A stretch of DNA of 12,294 bases from Aurantibrevibacter sp041747755 (GCA_041747755.1 JBGTEN010000233.1:1-12294); one strand, 5' to 3'; shown: positions 4,457 through 12,097, counted from the stretch's first letter. The notes: a model not told the origin generated them from the sequence alone. Program-made: numbers and translations.

Positions 4457-6724
4457 CTAGTAGGGATACTCTTTTAAAATTCTATCCATTTCTTCTGCCA
4501 CCTGCAGCACATTTTCTCTGGTAAATAGCAAAGGTGGTTTGGTTTTCAGGACACTGTCCTTTGGCCCATCTGTACTAATCAGAATATGATTTTCTCTGAA
4601 TTTATTTTTAATGATTTTTGCCAACAACGGATCTTCCTCCTTTGTTCCCGGTTGTACCAAATCCACCCCAAGGAATAAACCTGAACCCCTAACATCTCCT
4701 ATACATGCATACTTGCTTTGGAGCTCCTGAAATAAAGATTTATAGTAATTCCCCACTATTTTGGCATTTTCCTGCAATCCTTCTTCCTCCATGACTTCCA
4801 GAACTGCCAGGCCTATGGCGCAGGAAACGGGATTACCCCCGAAGGAACTGAAAAATTCCACCCCCTTTTCAAAAGAGGCTGCGATTTCCTCGGTACAGAT
4901 TACAGCGCCCATAGGATGTCCGTTGCCCATAGGTTTCCCCAATACCACCATATCGGGAACGACCCCGTAGTGCTCAAATCCCCAAAAAAAGTCTCCAACC
5001 CTTCCAAAACCGGTCTGCACCTCATCAGAAATACAAACTCCGCCCTGTTGCCGGATTACCGGATACACATCTTCCAAATAACCCTTTGCCAAAGGTACCT
5101 GGCCTCCGCAACCAACAATGGGCTCAGCAATGAAAGCCGCAAAGGGCTGGGAAAAATGTTGTATTTGCCGGATGGCTTCCTTTGCATAAGACTTTCCGGC
5201 GGTTCCATCATTTTGGGTATATGGGCCTCTGTACGTATCCGGTAAATTGGTTTTGAGAATGTAGTCCTTCTGCCCCTGCCCTTTGGGATTGGAAAATTTA
5301 TAGTCTGAAATATCTATGGAAATCTGGGTATTGCCATGATAGCCATGCTCCATAACCATGACTGCTTCTTTTTTGGTATGCCATTTGGCCATCCGGATCG
5401 CTAAATCACTGGCGGCGCTACCGGAATTCACAAAAAACACCCTGTTCAAAGATGGTGGAAACTTAGCCAATAATTTTTCCGCATATGCCGGCAAAATATC
5501 ATACAAATATCGGGTATTGGTATTGAGTTTGGCCATTTGTCTTTGCCCCGCTTCAACAACCTTGGGATGAGAATGCCCCACATGCGGTATATTATTGTAT
5601 GCATCCAAAAAAGTATTGCCATAGGCGTCATACATGTATTGGAAAGCCGCTCTTTCCATTTTGATGGGCTTGCTGTAGCTGACGGATAAAATGCTGCTAA
5701 AGTATTGCTTTCGGTACATTAAGCTATTTTCCGGGGAAAGCGGCTTTTTTTTAGGTAAGCCAGCCACCTCCCTGAATCTATTTTCAACTTCGATCGGATT
5801 TATTTTCAGCCATCCGTAAAGCATTTTCCAGGCATTTTCTTCACTAACGGAAGCATAGGCGTTTTCAGGATTTGTTTTTCTGGAGTGGGCCGAATTACAA
5901 ACACTTACACAAAGCCTTGTCGCGATGAAGTAATATAACACATCGACTTCTTTTTCCTCTAAAGGAATCACCTCTTGATAGCCTTTCAGCACCTCCGACG
6001 CCCATCCCAGATAATCCGCTTTGTCATAAGCGGCATACGTCATTGCAACAGCCACTTCCTGTAGCAATGGCGCATAAGCCAAATCTCCAAAATCAATCAA
6101 TGCTAAATCCTGATTTTCCATGAGGAGGATGTTCCATTCATTGGCATCGTTATAGATAATGGATTTTCGAAGACCGGGTAGCATAGGCCTCACTTTTTCT
6201 TCGAATTGCTGGAGGAAATATTGCACCAGACTTCTGTCATTGGCATAGGGTATCTCTTTTAAAAAATCCCTGACCAATTCCGGATATTGGATATGCCATT
6301 CCCATTTTCTGGATTGGATGACATAGTTTTTCAATTGTGAAAGTTCCTTACCCAATTCCCCCAAAAAGTTACCTAGGGACAGATAATTTTCCTTTGCACT
6401 CTTTGTATCTCCCAAAAAACTTCCATCTAAAAAAGACAAGAGCCTTATAATTTTAGGTTCTTCATTGAGTTCAACAACAGCAACATATTTACCCTCTGAA
6501 GATGGAATTGGTGTTGGAAGTCTTCCCTTAAATTTATGTTGAAGAGCCAATAAAATATCCGTTTCCGCTTGGACAAAATCAAAAGTCTCCAAAGAATAGG
6601 GGTAGGTTTTTAGAATGAATTTCCCTTTTTCAGTGGTCAACAAATAATTGGCATTGTCATACCCATTCAACCGCTTTATTTCAAGGGAATTAAAGTCAAA
6701 CCAGCTCTTAATCCATTCTTCCAT
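4457..6724 (-). CDS. Fused APH-type kinase and class III aminotransferase-fold phospho-lyase-like protein
   Basis: This is a 755-residue cytosolic protein of two enzymes. Residues about 1-310 form an aminoglycoside-phosphotransferase/hydroxylysine-kinase-type domain, with catalytic segment YNDANEWN (D193, N198) and IDFGD (D211). Residues about 335-755 are a class III PLP-dependent aminotransferase fold: NSGSAASD (433-440) for the cofactor phosphate, D567 in ISDEVQTGFGR, and PLP lysine K597 in LGKPMGNGHP. The GKPMGNGHP context is that of the AGXT2L branch, whose human members are ethanolamine-phosphate and 5-phosphohydroxylysine phospho-lyases. Kinase plus lyase in one chain suggests phosphorylation of an amino alcohol followed by elimination to an aldehyde, ammonia and phosphate. 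Some bacterial relatives carry an extra peptidase-like domain between the two; none is present here. The gene lies 115 bases behind the sulfatase on the same strand. Catalytic residues look complete; substrate is inferred. Confidence 0.88.
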   Translation of the reverse strand: MEEWIKSWFDFNSLEIKRLNGYDNANYLLTTEKGKFILKTYPYSLETFDFVQAETDILLALQHKFKGRLPTPIPSSEGKYVAVVELNEEPKIIRLLSFLDGSFLGDTKSAKENYLSLGNFLGELGKELSQLKNYVIQSRKWEWHIQYPELVRDFLKEIPYANDRSLVQYFLQQFEEKVRPMLPGLRKSIIYNDANEWNILLMENQDLALIDFGDLAYAPLLQEVAVAMTYAAYDKADYLGWASEVLKGYQEVIPLEEKEVDVLYYFIATRLCVSVCNSAHSRKTNPENAYASVSEENAWKMLYGWLKINPIEVENRFREVAGLPKKKPLSPENSLMYRKQYFSSILSVSYSKPIKMERAAFQYMYDAYGNTFLDAYNNIPHVGHSHPKVVEAGQRQMAKLNTNTRYLYDILPAYAEKLLAKFPPSLNRVFFVNSGSAASDLAIRMAKWHTKKEAVMVMEHGYHGNTQISIDISDYKFSNPKGQGQKDYILKTNLPDTYRGPYTQNDGTAGKSYAKEAIRQIQHFSQPFAAFIAEPIVGCGGQVPLAKGYLEDVYPVIRQQGGVCISDEVQTGFGRVGDFFWGFEHYGVVPDMVVLGKPMGNGHPMGAVICTEEIAASFEKGVEFFSSFGGNPVSCAIGLAVLEVMEEEGLQENAKIVGNYYKSLFQELQSKYACIGDVRGSGLFLGVDLVQPGTKEEDPLLAKIIKNKFRENHILISTDGPKDSVLKTKPPLLFTRENVLQVAEEMDRILKEYPY

Positions 6725-6839
6725 TTAAAAGATTTTGATTGACCACAAGTTCCAAAAAATTTTAAAATAAAACCCACCTCTCTACTGATAATTTGGGAAA
6801 GTCAAATTTAAAAAAGAAGTAAAATTTCTAAGCTTTGGT

Positions 6840-8264
6840 TTAATTACTAATTCCGGATTCTCTAAGATTTTTACCGTCTTTTCCGGTAAGGGCATCTCCC
6901 ATATCCTCACGGGCCTTATCTGCAAGTTTTAAAAACAAATCTACTACATGAGGGTTTTCATTGATGACATTGTTTTTTTCGGAAGGATCAGTAGGGATGT
7001 GGAATAATTGCATTTCTTCCAAATCGATCATGGTATATTTTATAGGAATACCATCATCCCTGAAATCCTGGTCAGGTGCAATAGACCTATAGCGGTGCGG
7101 TAAATATAGCTTCCAATCTCCCATAACTATTGCCTGCAACTCATTGCGGTTGTAATAGACAAAATAGGCTTCTTGTGGTGAAGTTGCCAAATTGTCCTTC
7201 AACATAGAAGAGATATCCAGGCCATCTATAGGCAAAGAAGGTAATTGGGCACCTGTCAGCGAGGCAATAGTGGGCAAAATATCTATGCTCATTGCCGGAT
7301 TTTTCTGGACTTTTCCCAAGGGAATTTTTCCCTTCCATTTCATGATGGCGGGTACTTTTACTCCCCCATCCCAAGAAGTACCTTTTCCTTCTTTAAGAGG
7401 ATTTGCGGATCCGGAATGTCCCGAATAAGACAACCAAGGCCCATTATCTGAAAGAAAAATTACCAATGTATTTTCCTCCAAATCGTTTTCTTTTAGGGCT
7501 TTAAGCACTTCTCCTACAGACCAATCAATCTCCATGATTACATCACCATAAAGCCCTCTTTTGGACTTACCTTTAAATTTATCGGAAACAAACAAAGGCA
7601 CATGTGGCATGGGATGGGCCAAGTAAAGAAAAAATGGTTTTTCTTTATTCCGTTTTATAAAATCCACTGATTTTTCGGTAAACCATGTCGTAAACATGGA
7701 TTGATCTGTCCAAACGGTGTCTACAACTTTATTATTTTGGTGTATGGGCAAAGGGGGATAGTAATTTTTAGTTTCCGGATGGTTTGGCCACATATCATTG
7801 GAATAAGGAATTCCAAAATATTCATCAAAACCTTGATTGGTCGGCAAAAACGCTGTTTGGTGCCCCAAATGCCATTTTCCAAAAATCGCGGTTTGGTACC
7901 CCAAAGGTTTGAGCATTTCGGCAATGGTTGTTTCATTTGGATGAAGCCCATTCTCGCTGGAATGATCAAGAGCTCCATGAATACCCAGTCTATTGGAATA
8001 GGTTCCTGTAAGTAAAGCAGCCCTGGAAGCCGAGCATACTGCCTGTGCCACATAAAAATTCGTGAATTTCATACCTTCAGAGGCCATTTGGTCCAAATTG
8101 GGAGTGAGAATATCCGGAGACCCAAAAACCCCTACATCATTATAGCCTTGATCATCGGTAAAAATCAGTACAATGTTTGGACTTCTCTCAACAATCTCTT
8201 CAGAGGCATTACATCCAAGCAAGTAGGCAAAAATCAAAACTAGTGGGATTAATGGAATTCGCAT
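6840..8264 (-). CDS. Sulfatase (arylsulfatase A-like, family S1), probable lipoprotein
   Basis: This is a 474-residue sulfatase. The N-terminus MRIPLIPLVLIFAYLLGC is a lipoprotein signal with acceptor C18; the following NASEE has acidic residues, as in the export signals that place Bacteroidota lipoproteins on the cell surface. The sulfatase signature is CSASR (77-81), with C77 expected to be converted to formylglycine by a maturase encoded elsewhere. The usual CxPxR proline is alanine, which is tolerated in the family. Metal and sulfate ligands include D37/D38, K130 and H132 in GKWHLG, H217, D273/N274 in LSDNG, and K294 in KEGKGTSWDGG. The GIPYSNDMWP segment resembles the ARSA/GALNS group. 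Such enzymes hydrolyse sulfate esters of algal or animal glycans. No glycan-uptake genes are nearby; the only same-strand neighbour downstream is the kinase/lyase fusion. Confidence 0.9.
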   Translation of the reverse strand: MRIPLIPLVLIFAYLLGCNASEEIVERSPNIVLIFTDDQGYNDVGVFGSPDILTPNLDQMASEGMKFTNFYVAQAVCSASRAALLTGTYSNRLGIHGALDHSSENGLHPNETTIAEMLKPLGYQTAIFGKWHLGHQTAFLPTNQGFDEYFGIPYSNDMWPNHPETKNYYPPLPIHQNNKVVDTVWTDQSMFTTWFTEKSVDFIKRNKEKPFFLYLAHPMPHVPLFVSDKFKGKSKRGLYGDVIMEIDWSVGEVLKALKENDLEENTLVIFLSDNGPWLSYSGHSGSANPLKEGKGTSWDGGVKVPAIMKWKGKIPLGKVQKNPAMSIDILPTIASLTGAQLPSLPIDGLDISSMLKDNLATSPQEAYFVYYNRNELQAIVMGDWKLYLPHRYRSIAPDQDFRDDGIPIKYTMIDLEEMQLFHIPTDPSEKNNVINENPHVVDLFLKLADKAREDMGDALTGKDGKNLRESGISN

Positions 8265-8580
8265 AGAACGCTATACTAAGTGTGTTTTTACTAAAAAATG
8301 ATTTTCATTTGAATACTACCATCAAATCAACCAATTTAAAGACTTTAAAACCGATTGAAGAGCCACGGCAGTAAGACATACCCTTAAATTACTTAAAAAT
8401 AGTCATCTTTAAGATTAGCTCTTCGTTAATTTTTCACATCTCTGAGGCGTAATCATCACGAAAGGATACGAAATTCCAATAACAGTTCCAAAGTGTACCC
8501 ATCAATTACCCAATAATCTCCAAGAGCAATTCCCACTTCGTATTGCTAATTTCGTATTTCCAAATTCTCAATACTCACTA
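8265..8580. other. Gene-free spacer with a 10-base inverted repeat
   Basis: This 316-base spacer separates the truncated haemoglobin and the sulfatase, both on the minus strand. It holds no convincing gene or clear promoter match. A perfect inverted repeat, ATACGAAATT (8466-8475) and AATTTCGTAT (8548-8557), is separated by 72 bases; a further CGTATTG sits at 8539-8545. The arm spacing is too wide for a normal terminator, and its role is unknown. Confidence 0.5.
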
Positions 8581-8970
8581 CTATTTATTTCTGTGTTCAA
8601 AGATTTTCATAAAAAGCATAGTGTTCATTTTGCGGGCGCGATTTTTGGCAATCCAGGCGGTTTCGCCTTCAAAGAGTTCATCCAGGGTTTCGAACCATAG
8701 ATTGAGCCACAGACCAAAATGTTCGGAGGTGGTGGTGTTTCCGATTTTATCATCCATTTCCTGATGTGCCGTCACCGGATTCCCAAAATAGGTGCGTTTT
8801 AAAAACAATTGGGTTTCCCAGAAATCGGTTAACAAACTTAAATGCCCCGGCCAATCGGTAATAATACCATTAAAAATGGGTCCTAAAATCGCATCCTTCC
8901 GTACCTTTCCATAAAAAGTGGTTACGAGAAGGGAAATATCGGCTTTTGTTTTTATTTCGGGTTTGGGCAT
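8581..8970 (-). CDS. Group III truncated haemoglobin
   Basis: This is a 129-residue globin of the 2-over-2 truncated type, the normal length for group III. The proximal haem ligand is H69 in GNPVTAHQEMD. Y20 in TTFYGKV is in the B-helix position that stabilises bound ligands. DWPGHLSLLTDFW (38-51) and the Trp-rich segment FGLWLNLWFETL (85-96) match the E- and G-helix regions of group III proteins such as Ctb of Campylobacter. Members bind O2 or NO and are linked to nitrosative or microaerobic stress. The ATG at 8970 is the natural start because the family begins just before the A helix. No FNR-like box is seen before it; the upstream DNA is repeat-rich. Confidence 0.9.
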   Translation of the reverse strand: MPKPEIKTKADISLLVTTFYGKVRKDAILGPIFNGIITDWPGHLSLLTDFWETQLFLKRTYFGNPVTAHQEMDDKIGNTTTSEHFGLWLNLWFETLDELFEGETAWIAKNRARKMNTMLFMKIFEHRNK

Positions 8971-9022
8971 TTTTTTGTTATTCGTTGATCGTTGTTCGCT
9001 TTGTTAAAGGTAAAGCTTAAAA

Positions 9023-9050
9023 AGTTAGGAGTTCTGAGTTGGGAGTTGGG
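9023..9050 (+). repeat. Short heptamer array AGTTNNG
   Basis: Four consecutive heptamers, AGTTAGG, AGTTCTG, AGTTGGG and AGTTGGG, occur in the spacer upstream of the truncated haemoglobin. The same heptamer family ends the repeat block at 4363-4390, about 4.6 kb away. Confidence 0.75.
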
Positions 9051-9078
9051 TGGAAATTTTTGGCAGGGAACAACGACT

Positions 9079-9144
9079 CAACCAAACGGGACTGTGCGAA
9101 AGATGCTTCTCCCGAGTACTCGGGAGAAGCATGACAAGATTATG
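9079..9144 (+). repeat. Hairpin repeat copy 1 with perfect 30-base palindrome
   Basis: ATGCTTCTCCCGAGT (9103-9117) is followed directly by its exact reverse complement (9118-9132), giving a perfect palindrome without a loop. It is preceded by CGGGACTGTGCGAAAG (9087-9102) and followed by GACAAGAT. The flanks and the outer stem recur, decayed, at 9247-9302, so it is one member of a dispersed hairpin repeat rather than a unique site. It could act as a bidirectional terminator, but no T-run follows on either side. Confidence 0.8.
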
Positions 9145-9168
9145 TTTAATGGCAAGTTTAAAATAAAA

Positions 9169-9215
9169 ATTCAAAAAGCAAATACAAAAACAGGAATCAA
9201 GAGACAGGAATCAGC
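9169..9215 (+). repeat. Third copy of the composite repeat core
   Basis: The 20-mer ATTCAAAAAGCAAATACAAA (9169-9188) is identical to 4115-4134 and 4279-4298. As in those copies, it is followed by AAGAGACAGGAATCAG (9199-9214), a decayed version of the AGAGACGGGAGTCAGG array start. This shows that the composite module is dispersed and is not only a local duplication. Confidence 0.8.
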
Positions 9216-9238
9216 AAAACTAGGCTGGAAAAAAGTTG

Positions 9239-9306
9239 TAGCCAGACGAAACCGTACAAAAGATGCTTTACTCCTCCCGACTATGGGACAGCATGAGAAA
9301 ATCGGA
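9239..9306 (+). repeat. Hairpin repeat copy 2 (decayed)
   Basis: CGAAACCGTACAAAAG (9247-9262) followed by ATGCTT matches the flank of copy 1 at 17 of 22 positions. The outer stem ATGCT (9263-9267) / AGCAT (9290-9294) and an inner TCCC / GGGA pair are kept, but the rest of the stem is lost. It lies 160 bases after copy 1 in the same orientation. Confidence 0.65.
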
Positions 9307-9407
9307 TTCTAATAAAAGAATCAAGTATAAATTCAAATAGAACTTCAAGAATCAAATACAATTCAATCAAAACAACAGCTATCAGTCATCAACGACTAAC
9401 CAAAAAA
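9307..9407. other. A-rich tract with loose heptamer periodicity
   Basis: TCAA and CAAA words recur at about seven-base steps (for example AGAATCA, AGTATAA, ATTCAAA from 9316 on), resembling the A-rich part of the composite repeats. This ends just before the stop of the stress protein. No gene is supported anywhere in 8971-9407; a 106-codon open frame from 8992 runs straight through the repeats and is not credible. Confidence 0.5.
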
Positions 9408-10232
9408 TCAAATCTTAAACGTAATCACCGGTAGTTTGGAAGTATTTGTAATATCTTCCCCTATGCTGCCCATAAAAAAGTGAGAAAGTCCTTTTCTGCC
9501 ATGTGTGGGAATCCCAATTAAATCGGCATCAATGGTTTCTGCATAGTTTAAAATCCCCGTTTCCACACTGTAGTCGTTATAAATTTCTACAGGCAGTTGA
9601 GCGTCTACCTTTTCTAAAAACTGAGCAATTTTCTTTTGGGCGTCTTTATGACTTAAGAAATTATCTCCCGGAGTATTAATGTATACCAGATACAGGTTGG
9701 CCTGAAACTTAGTTACAAAATCTTTTGCTTTTAGATACGCGGTGATACTTTCCTCTTTAAAGTCGGTTGCAAACACAAAGTTAGCCACCTTAAAATCGGT
9801 GATTTCATTTTTTATCACCAGTACGGGAATCTCTGAGTGGCGTACCACTTTCTCCGCATTAGACCCAATAAAAATCTGTTTTAACCCATCTGCACCATGG
9901 GAGCCCATTACAACCAAATCGGCTCCGTGCAATTTGGCTATTTCATTTACCTCGCTAAATACCTTAAAATGTTTGATAATAGGGGTGATTTTTATGCCTT
10001 TTAAATAGGGTTTGCTTAAAAACTCATTAAATCTCTTCTTAGCTAATTCCAAAAAGAAGAGACTTTGATCTATCTGTGGACCATCGGGAGCGGTGAAAAT
10101 CCCTGCAGATAATTCCAACATATGCAATACCAAAATTTCGGAATTGTATTTTTTAGAAAGGGAAACTGCCACTTTGAGGGCATTTTCAGATTGTTCAGAA
10201 AAATCTACAGGTACTATTATTTTAGTTATCAT
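9408..10232 (-). CDS. Tandem universal stress protein (UspA family)
   Basis: This is a 274-residue protein of two UspA domains. Domain 1 (1-141) begins KIIVPVDFSEQSENAL and ends with the ATP-binding pattern G-2x-G-9x-G-S: G110, G113 and G123-S124 in VMGSHG...FIGSNAEKVV, followed by IPVLVIK. Domain 2 (about 147-274) begins NFVFATDF and keeps HG (244-245) and GS (255-256), but a proline sits near the first glycine position, so ATP binding there may be weaker. Such tandem proteins respond to starvation, oxygen limitation or redox stress in the cytosol. It lies 17 bases downstream of hemN on the same strand and is likely co-transcribed from the FNR-like promoter, which fits a low-oxygen role. Confidence 0.92.
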   Translation of the reverse strand: MITKIIVPVDFSEQSENALKVAVSLSKKYNSEILVLHMLELSAGIFTAPDGPQIDQSLFFLELAKKRFNEFLSKPYLKGIKITPIIKHFKVFSEVNEIAKLHGADLVVMGSHGADGLKQIFIGSNAEKVVRHSEIPVLVIKNEITDFKVANFVFATDFKEESITAYLKAKDFVTKFQANLYLVYINTPGDNFLSHKDAQKKIAQFLEKVDAQLPVEIYNDYSVETGILNYAETIDADLIGIPTHGRKGLSHFFMGSIGEDITNTSKLPVITFKI

Positions 10233-10249
10233 GATAGTGTTTTTAAGAT

Positions 10250-11611
10250 TTAAATTGTCATGGAAAATAGTTTTGTTTCAGGAGCTTTACGGTGCAACAG
10301 CACATCAAAAGCCATACAGATATTGCGAATAAACGGCCGACCTTTTTCGGTAACAGCAATATGATTCTCACCAATAATTACCAAACCGTCTATGGCCAAT
10401 GCCTCCAATCTGGAGAGCACTTCGGGTAATTCTTCAAATTGTTCATTTTGCTTTTGAAGCGATGTTTCCAATCTGCACATTAAATTTAAAATATGCCTTC
10501 TAATTATTTGGTCTTCATCGGTTAAAATATGACCTCTAAAAATAGGGATGATGTCATTTTCCACCAGATGCGTATATTCTTCCAGGCTTTTAACGTTTTG
10601 AGCAAAGCTGTACCAACTGTCGCTAATACTGGAAGCTCCGAGACCAATCATAAGCTTTGTTTTAGACACAGTATAACCCATAAAATTTCTGTGTACGGTA
10701 TGCGCTGTCATAGCTTTATACAGGCTATCCTGAGGCAATGCAAAATGGTCCATGCCAATTTCATGATAACCAACTTGTGAAAGTAGTTTTTTGCCCAATT
10801 CGTATTGTTCCCGTTTTTCTTGAGCCGATGGTAAATCGGTATCTTTATACCCTCTTTGACCATTGCCTTTCAACCAAGGCACATGTGCATAACTGTAGAA
10901 CGCTAACCGATCTGGCATTAACTCTCTTGTTTTATGGATAGTTTCCTCAATGTGAGCAGCAGTTTGAAAAGGTAGTCCAAAGATAATATCATGACCTACC
11001 GAGGTATACCCTATTTCCCGGGCAATTTCGGTTACCTCTTTTACCTTTTCAAAAGGTTGAATACGATGAATAGCTTCTTGTACGGAAGCATTATAATCCT
11101 GCACCCCAAAACTTACCCTTCTAAAGCCCAAATTGTATAGGACCTGAAGATGTGCTTTGGTGGTATTGTTTGGGTGCCCTTCAAAACTTAGTTCACAATT
11201 CTCGTCGCGATCGGCAAATTTAAAAATACCGTTTATCAGGAGACTTAAGTTTTCTGGAGAAAAGAAGGTGGGTGTTCCTCCACCCAGATGAAGTTCCTTT
11301 ATTCTTGGTTTCTGATTGAAGAGATTGCGATACAGCGACCATTCTTTGAGCACTGTTTTTATATAGGGTGATTCTAGATCATGGCGTTTGGTTATGCGTT
11401 TATGACACCCGCAAAAGGTACACATGCTTTCGCAAAAAGGGAGGTGTATATAAAGGCTAATACCTTCTGTGCTATTGCTTTCCTGAAAACTTTTTTGTAC
11501 TGTGGTTTTCCATGATTTTTCAGAAAAGGTATCCCTATTCCAGTAGGGTACGGTGGGATAGCTTGTATATCTGGGACCGGGAATATTGTATTTTTGGACA
11601 AGGTTACACAT
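10250..11611 (-). CDS. hemN: Oxygen-independent coproporphyrinogen III oxidase
   Basis: This is a 453-residue radical SAM enzyme that decarboxylates two propionates of coproporphyrinogen III to give protoporphyrinogen IX without O2, an anaerobic step of haem synthesis. The N-terminal YNIPGPRYTSYPT marks true HemN rather than the HemW haem chaperone. The 4Fe-4S cluster motif is C60-x3-C64-x2-C67, followed by C69, within HLPFCESMCTFCGCHK. The SAM-binding GGGTP is at 110-114. The length and the C-terminal HemN domain are normal. The ATG at 11611 is followed at once by the family start and sits about 18 bases behind the predicted transcription start. It heads a two-gene operon with the stress protein. 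Confidence 0.95.
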   Translation of the reverse strand: MCNLVQKYNIPGPRYTSYPTVPYWNRDTFSEKSWKTTVQKSFQESNSTEGISLYIHLPFCESMCTFCGCHKRITKRHDLESPYIKTVLKEWSLYRNLFNQKPRIKELHLGGGTPTFFSPENLSLLINGIFKFADRDENCELSFEGHPNNTTKAHLQVLYNLGFRRVSFGVQDYNASVQEAIHRIQPFEKVKEVTEIAREIGYTSVGHDIIFGLPFQTAAHIEETIHKTRELMPDRLAFYSYAHVPWLKGNGQRGYKDTDLPSAQEKREQYELGKKLLSQVGYHEIGMDHFALPQDSLYKAMTAHTVHRNFMGYTVSKTKLMIGLGASSISDSWYSFAQNVKSLEEYTHLVENDIIPIFRGHILTDEDQIIRRHILNLMCRLETSLQKQNEQFEELPEVLSRLEALAIDGLVIIGENHIAVTEKGRPFIRNICMAFDVLLHRKAPETKLFSMTI

Positions 11612-11632
11612 GGAAATGATGTAGTTTTAAGG

Positions 11633-11678
11633 CAAAAATACAGGCTAAGTGTTTCTTGTAATATGATAAAAATCATAT
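11633..11678 (-). promoter_or_regulatory. hemN promoter with FNR-like box in class II position
   Basis: On the minus strand, TATTTTTG (11640-11633) matches the Bacteroidota -7 element TAnnTTTG exactly. Upstream is an 18-base palindrome, ATATGAT-N4-ATCATAT (11661-11678), whose core TGAT-N4-ATCA is that of the FNR/CRP family. The distance between centres is 33 bases, which puts the box at about -40 to -41 from the expected start near 11629, the usual position for class II FNR activation. The gene controlled encodes an anaerobic enzyme, so site and function agree. The outer bases differ from the E. coli FNR consensus TTGAT-N4-ATCAA. Confidence 0.65.
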
Positions 11679-11931
11679 CCGTAATAATTTGAATAATTGC
11701 CCGTGGCTCTACCTCGAAGGTAGGCTGTTACAGGAAATTTTTTATTCCGGAATGCGCAAGTTTGTTCTTGAAACCAGCTTTTTTCAACTATTTTAGGTGA
11801 TTGTACAGGTGTTTCCAAATTGATTTAAGCGTAGTGCAGAAATTCAACCATCAGATATGCAAGTATTTACGGGCACAAAGGATACACCATCTAACTAATA
11901 AGGAAGCTTGTTTTTTATTTATAATTATGGG
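11679..11931. other. Gene-free spacer between hemN promoter and tRNA promoter
   Basis: About 250 bases with only very short open frames, no repeat shared with the other spacers, and no recognisable RNA structure. I see nothing to annotate here. Confidence 0.5.
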
Positions 11932-11932
11932 G

Positions 11933-11962
11933 TTGTTTAATTTATGATTTTTACTAATTTTG
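11933..11962 (+). promoter_or_regulatory. Probable tRNA-Arg promoter
   Basis: TTG at 11933-11935 and TAATTTTG at 11955-11962 fit the Bacteroidota -33 (TTG) and -7 (TAnnTTTG) elements, 19 bases apart, giving a leader of roughly 40 bases. A second, less perfect set, TTTG (11970-11973) and TAATTTTA (11992-11999), could start transcription only a few bases before the tRNA. Either would serve; the first has the better match. Confidence 0.5.
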
Positions 11963-12011
11963 CCACCGGTTTGCACTTAGGAATTCTTTTGTAATTTTAA
12001 GGGCAACTATT

Positions 12012-12088
12012 GGTCGCGTAGCTCAGCTGGATAGAGCATCTGCCTTCTAAGCAGACGGTCACACGTTCGAATCGTGTCGCGATCACCA
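12012..12088 (+). tRNA. tRNA-Arg (anticodon TCT, reads AGA/AGG)
   Basis: A complete cloverleaf is visible. The acceptor GGTCGCG (12012-12018) pairs with CGCGATC (12078-12084) with one G-T wobble. The D stem is GCTC/GAGC. The anticodon stem TCTGC/GCAGA encloses loop CTTCTAA with anticodon TCT (12046-12048). The T stem ACACG/CGTGT has loop TTCGAAT. The discriminator A12085 is followed by an encoded CCA (12086-12088). It has its own promoter and terminator. Confidence 0.97.
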
Positions 12089-12097
12089 GTAAAATAA

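Noticed and set aside
4761..5631. Several open frames of 60-110 codons inside the kinase/aminotransferase-fold gene
   Set aside because: They lie in other frames within a gene whose conserved catalytic motifs are continuous; none shows a motif of its own.
5100..5760. Missing central peptidase-like domain in the fusion as a truncation
   Set aside because: The linker between the two domains is short and in frame, with both domains complete; shorter two-domain architecture is a plausible natural form.
7141..8053. Open frames of 68-110 codons inside the sulfatase gene
   Set aside because: All overlap the intact sulfatase frame and carry no recognisable domain.
9103..9132. Palindrome as the intrinsic terminator of the stress-protein operon
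   Set aside because: It lies about 275 bases beyond the end of that gene, has no loop and is not followed by a T-run in the needed direction; a repeat-family explanation fits better.
8992..9312. 106-codon open frame on the + strand
   Set aside because: It runs through heptamer repeats and both hairpin repeats, and its composition follows the repeats rather than a protein.
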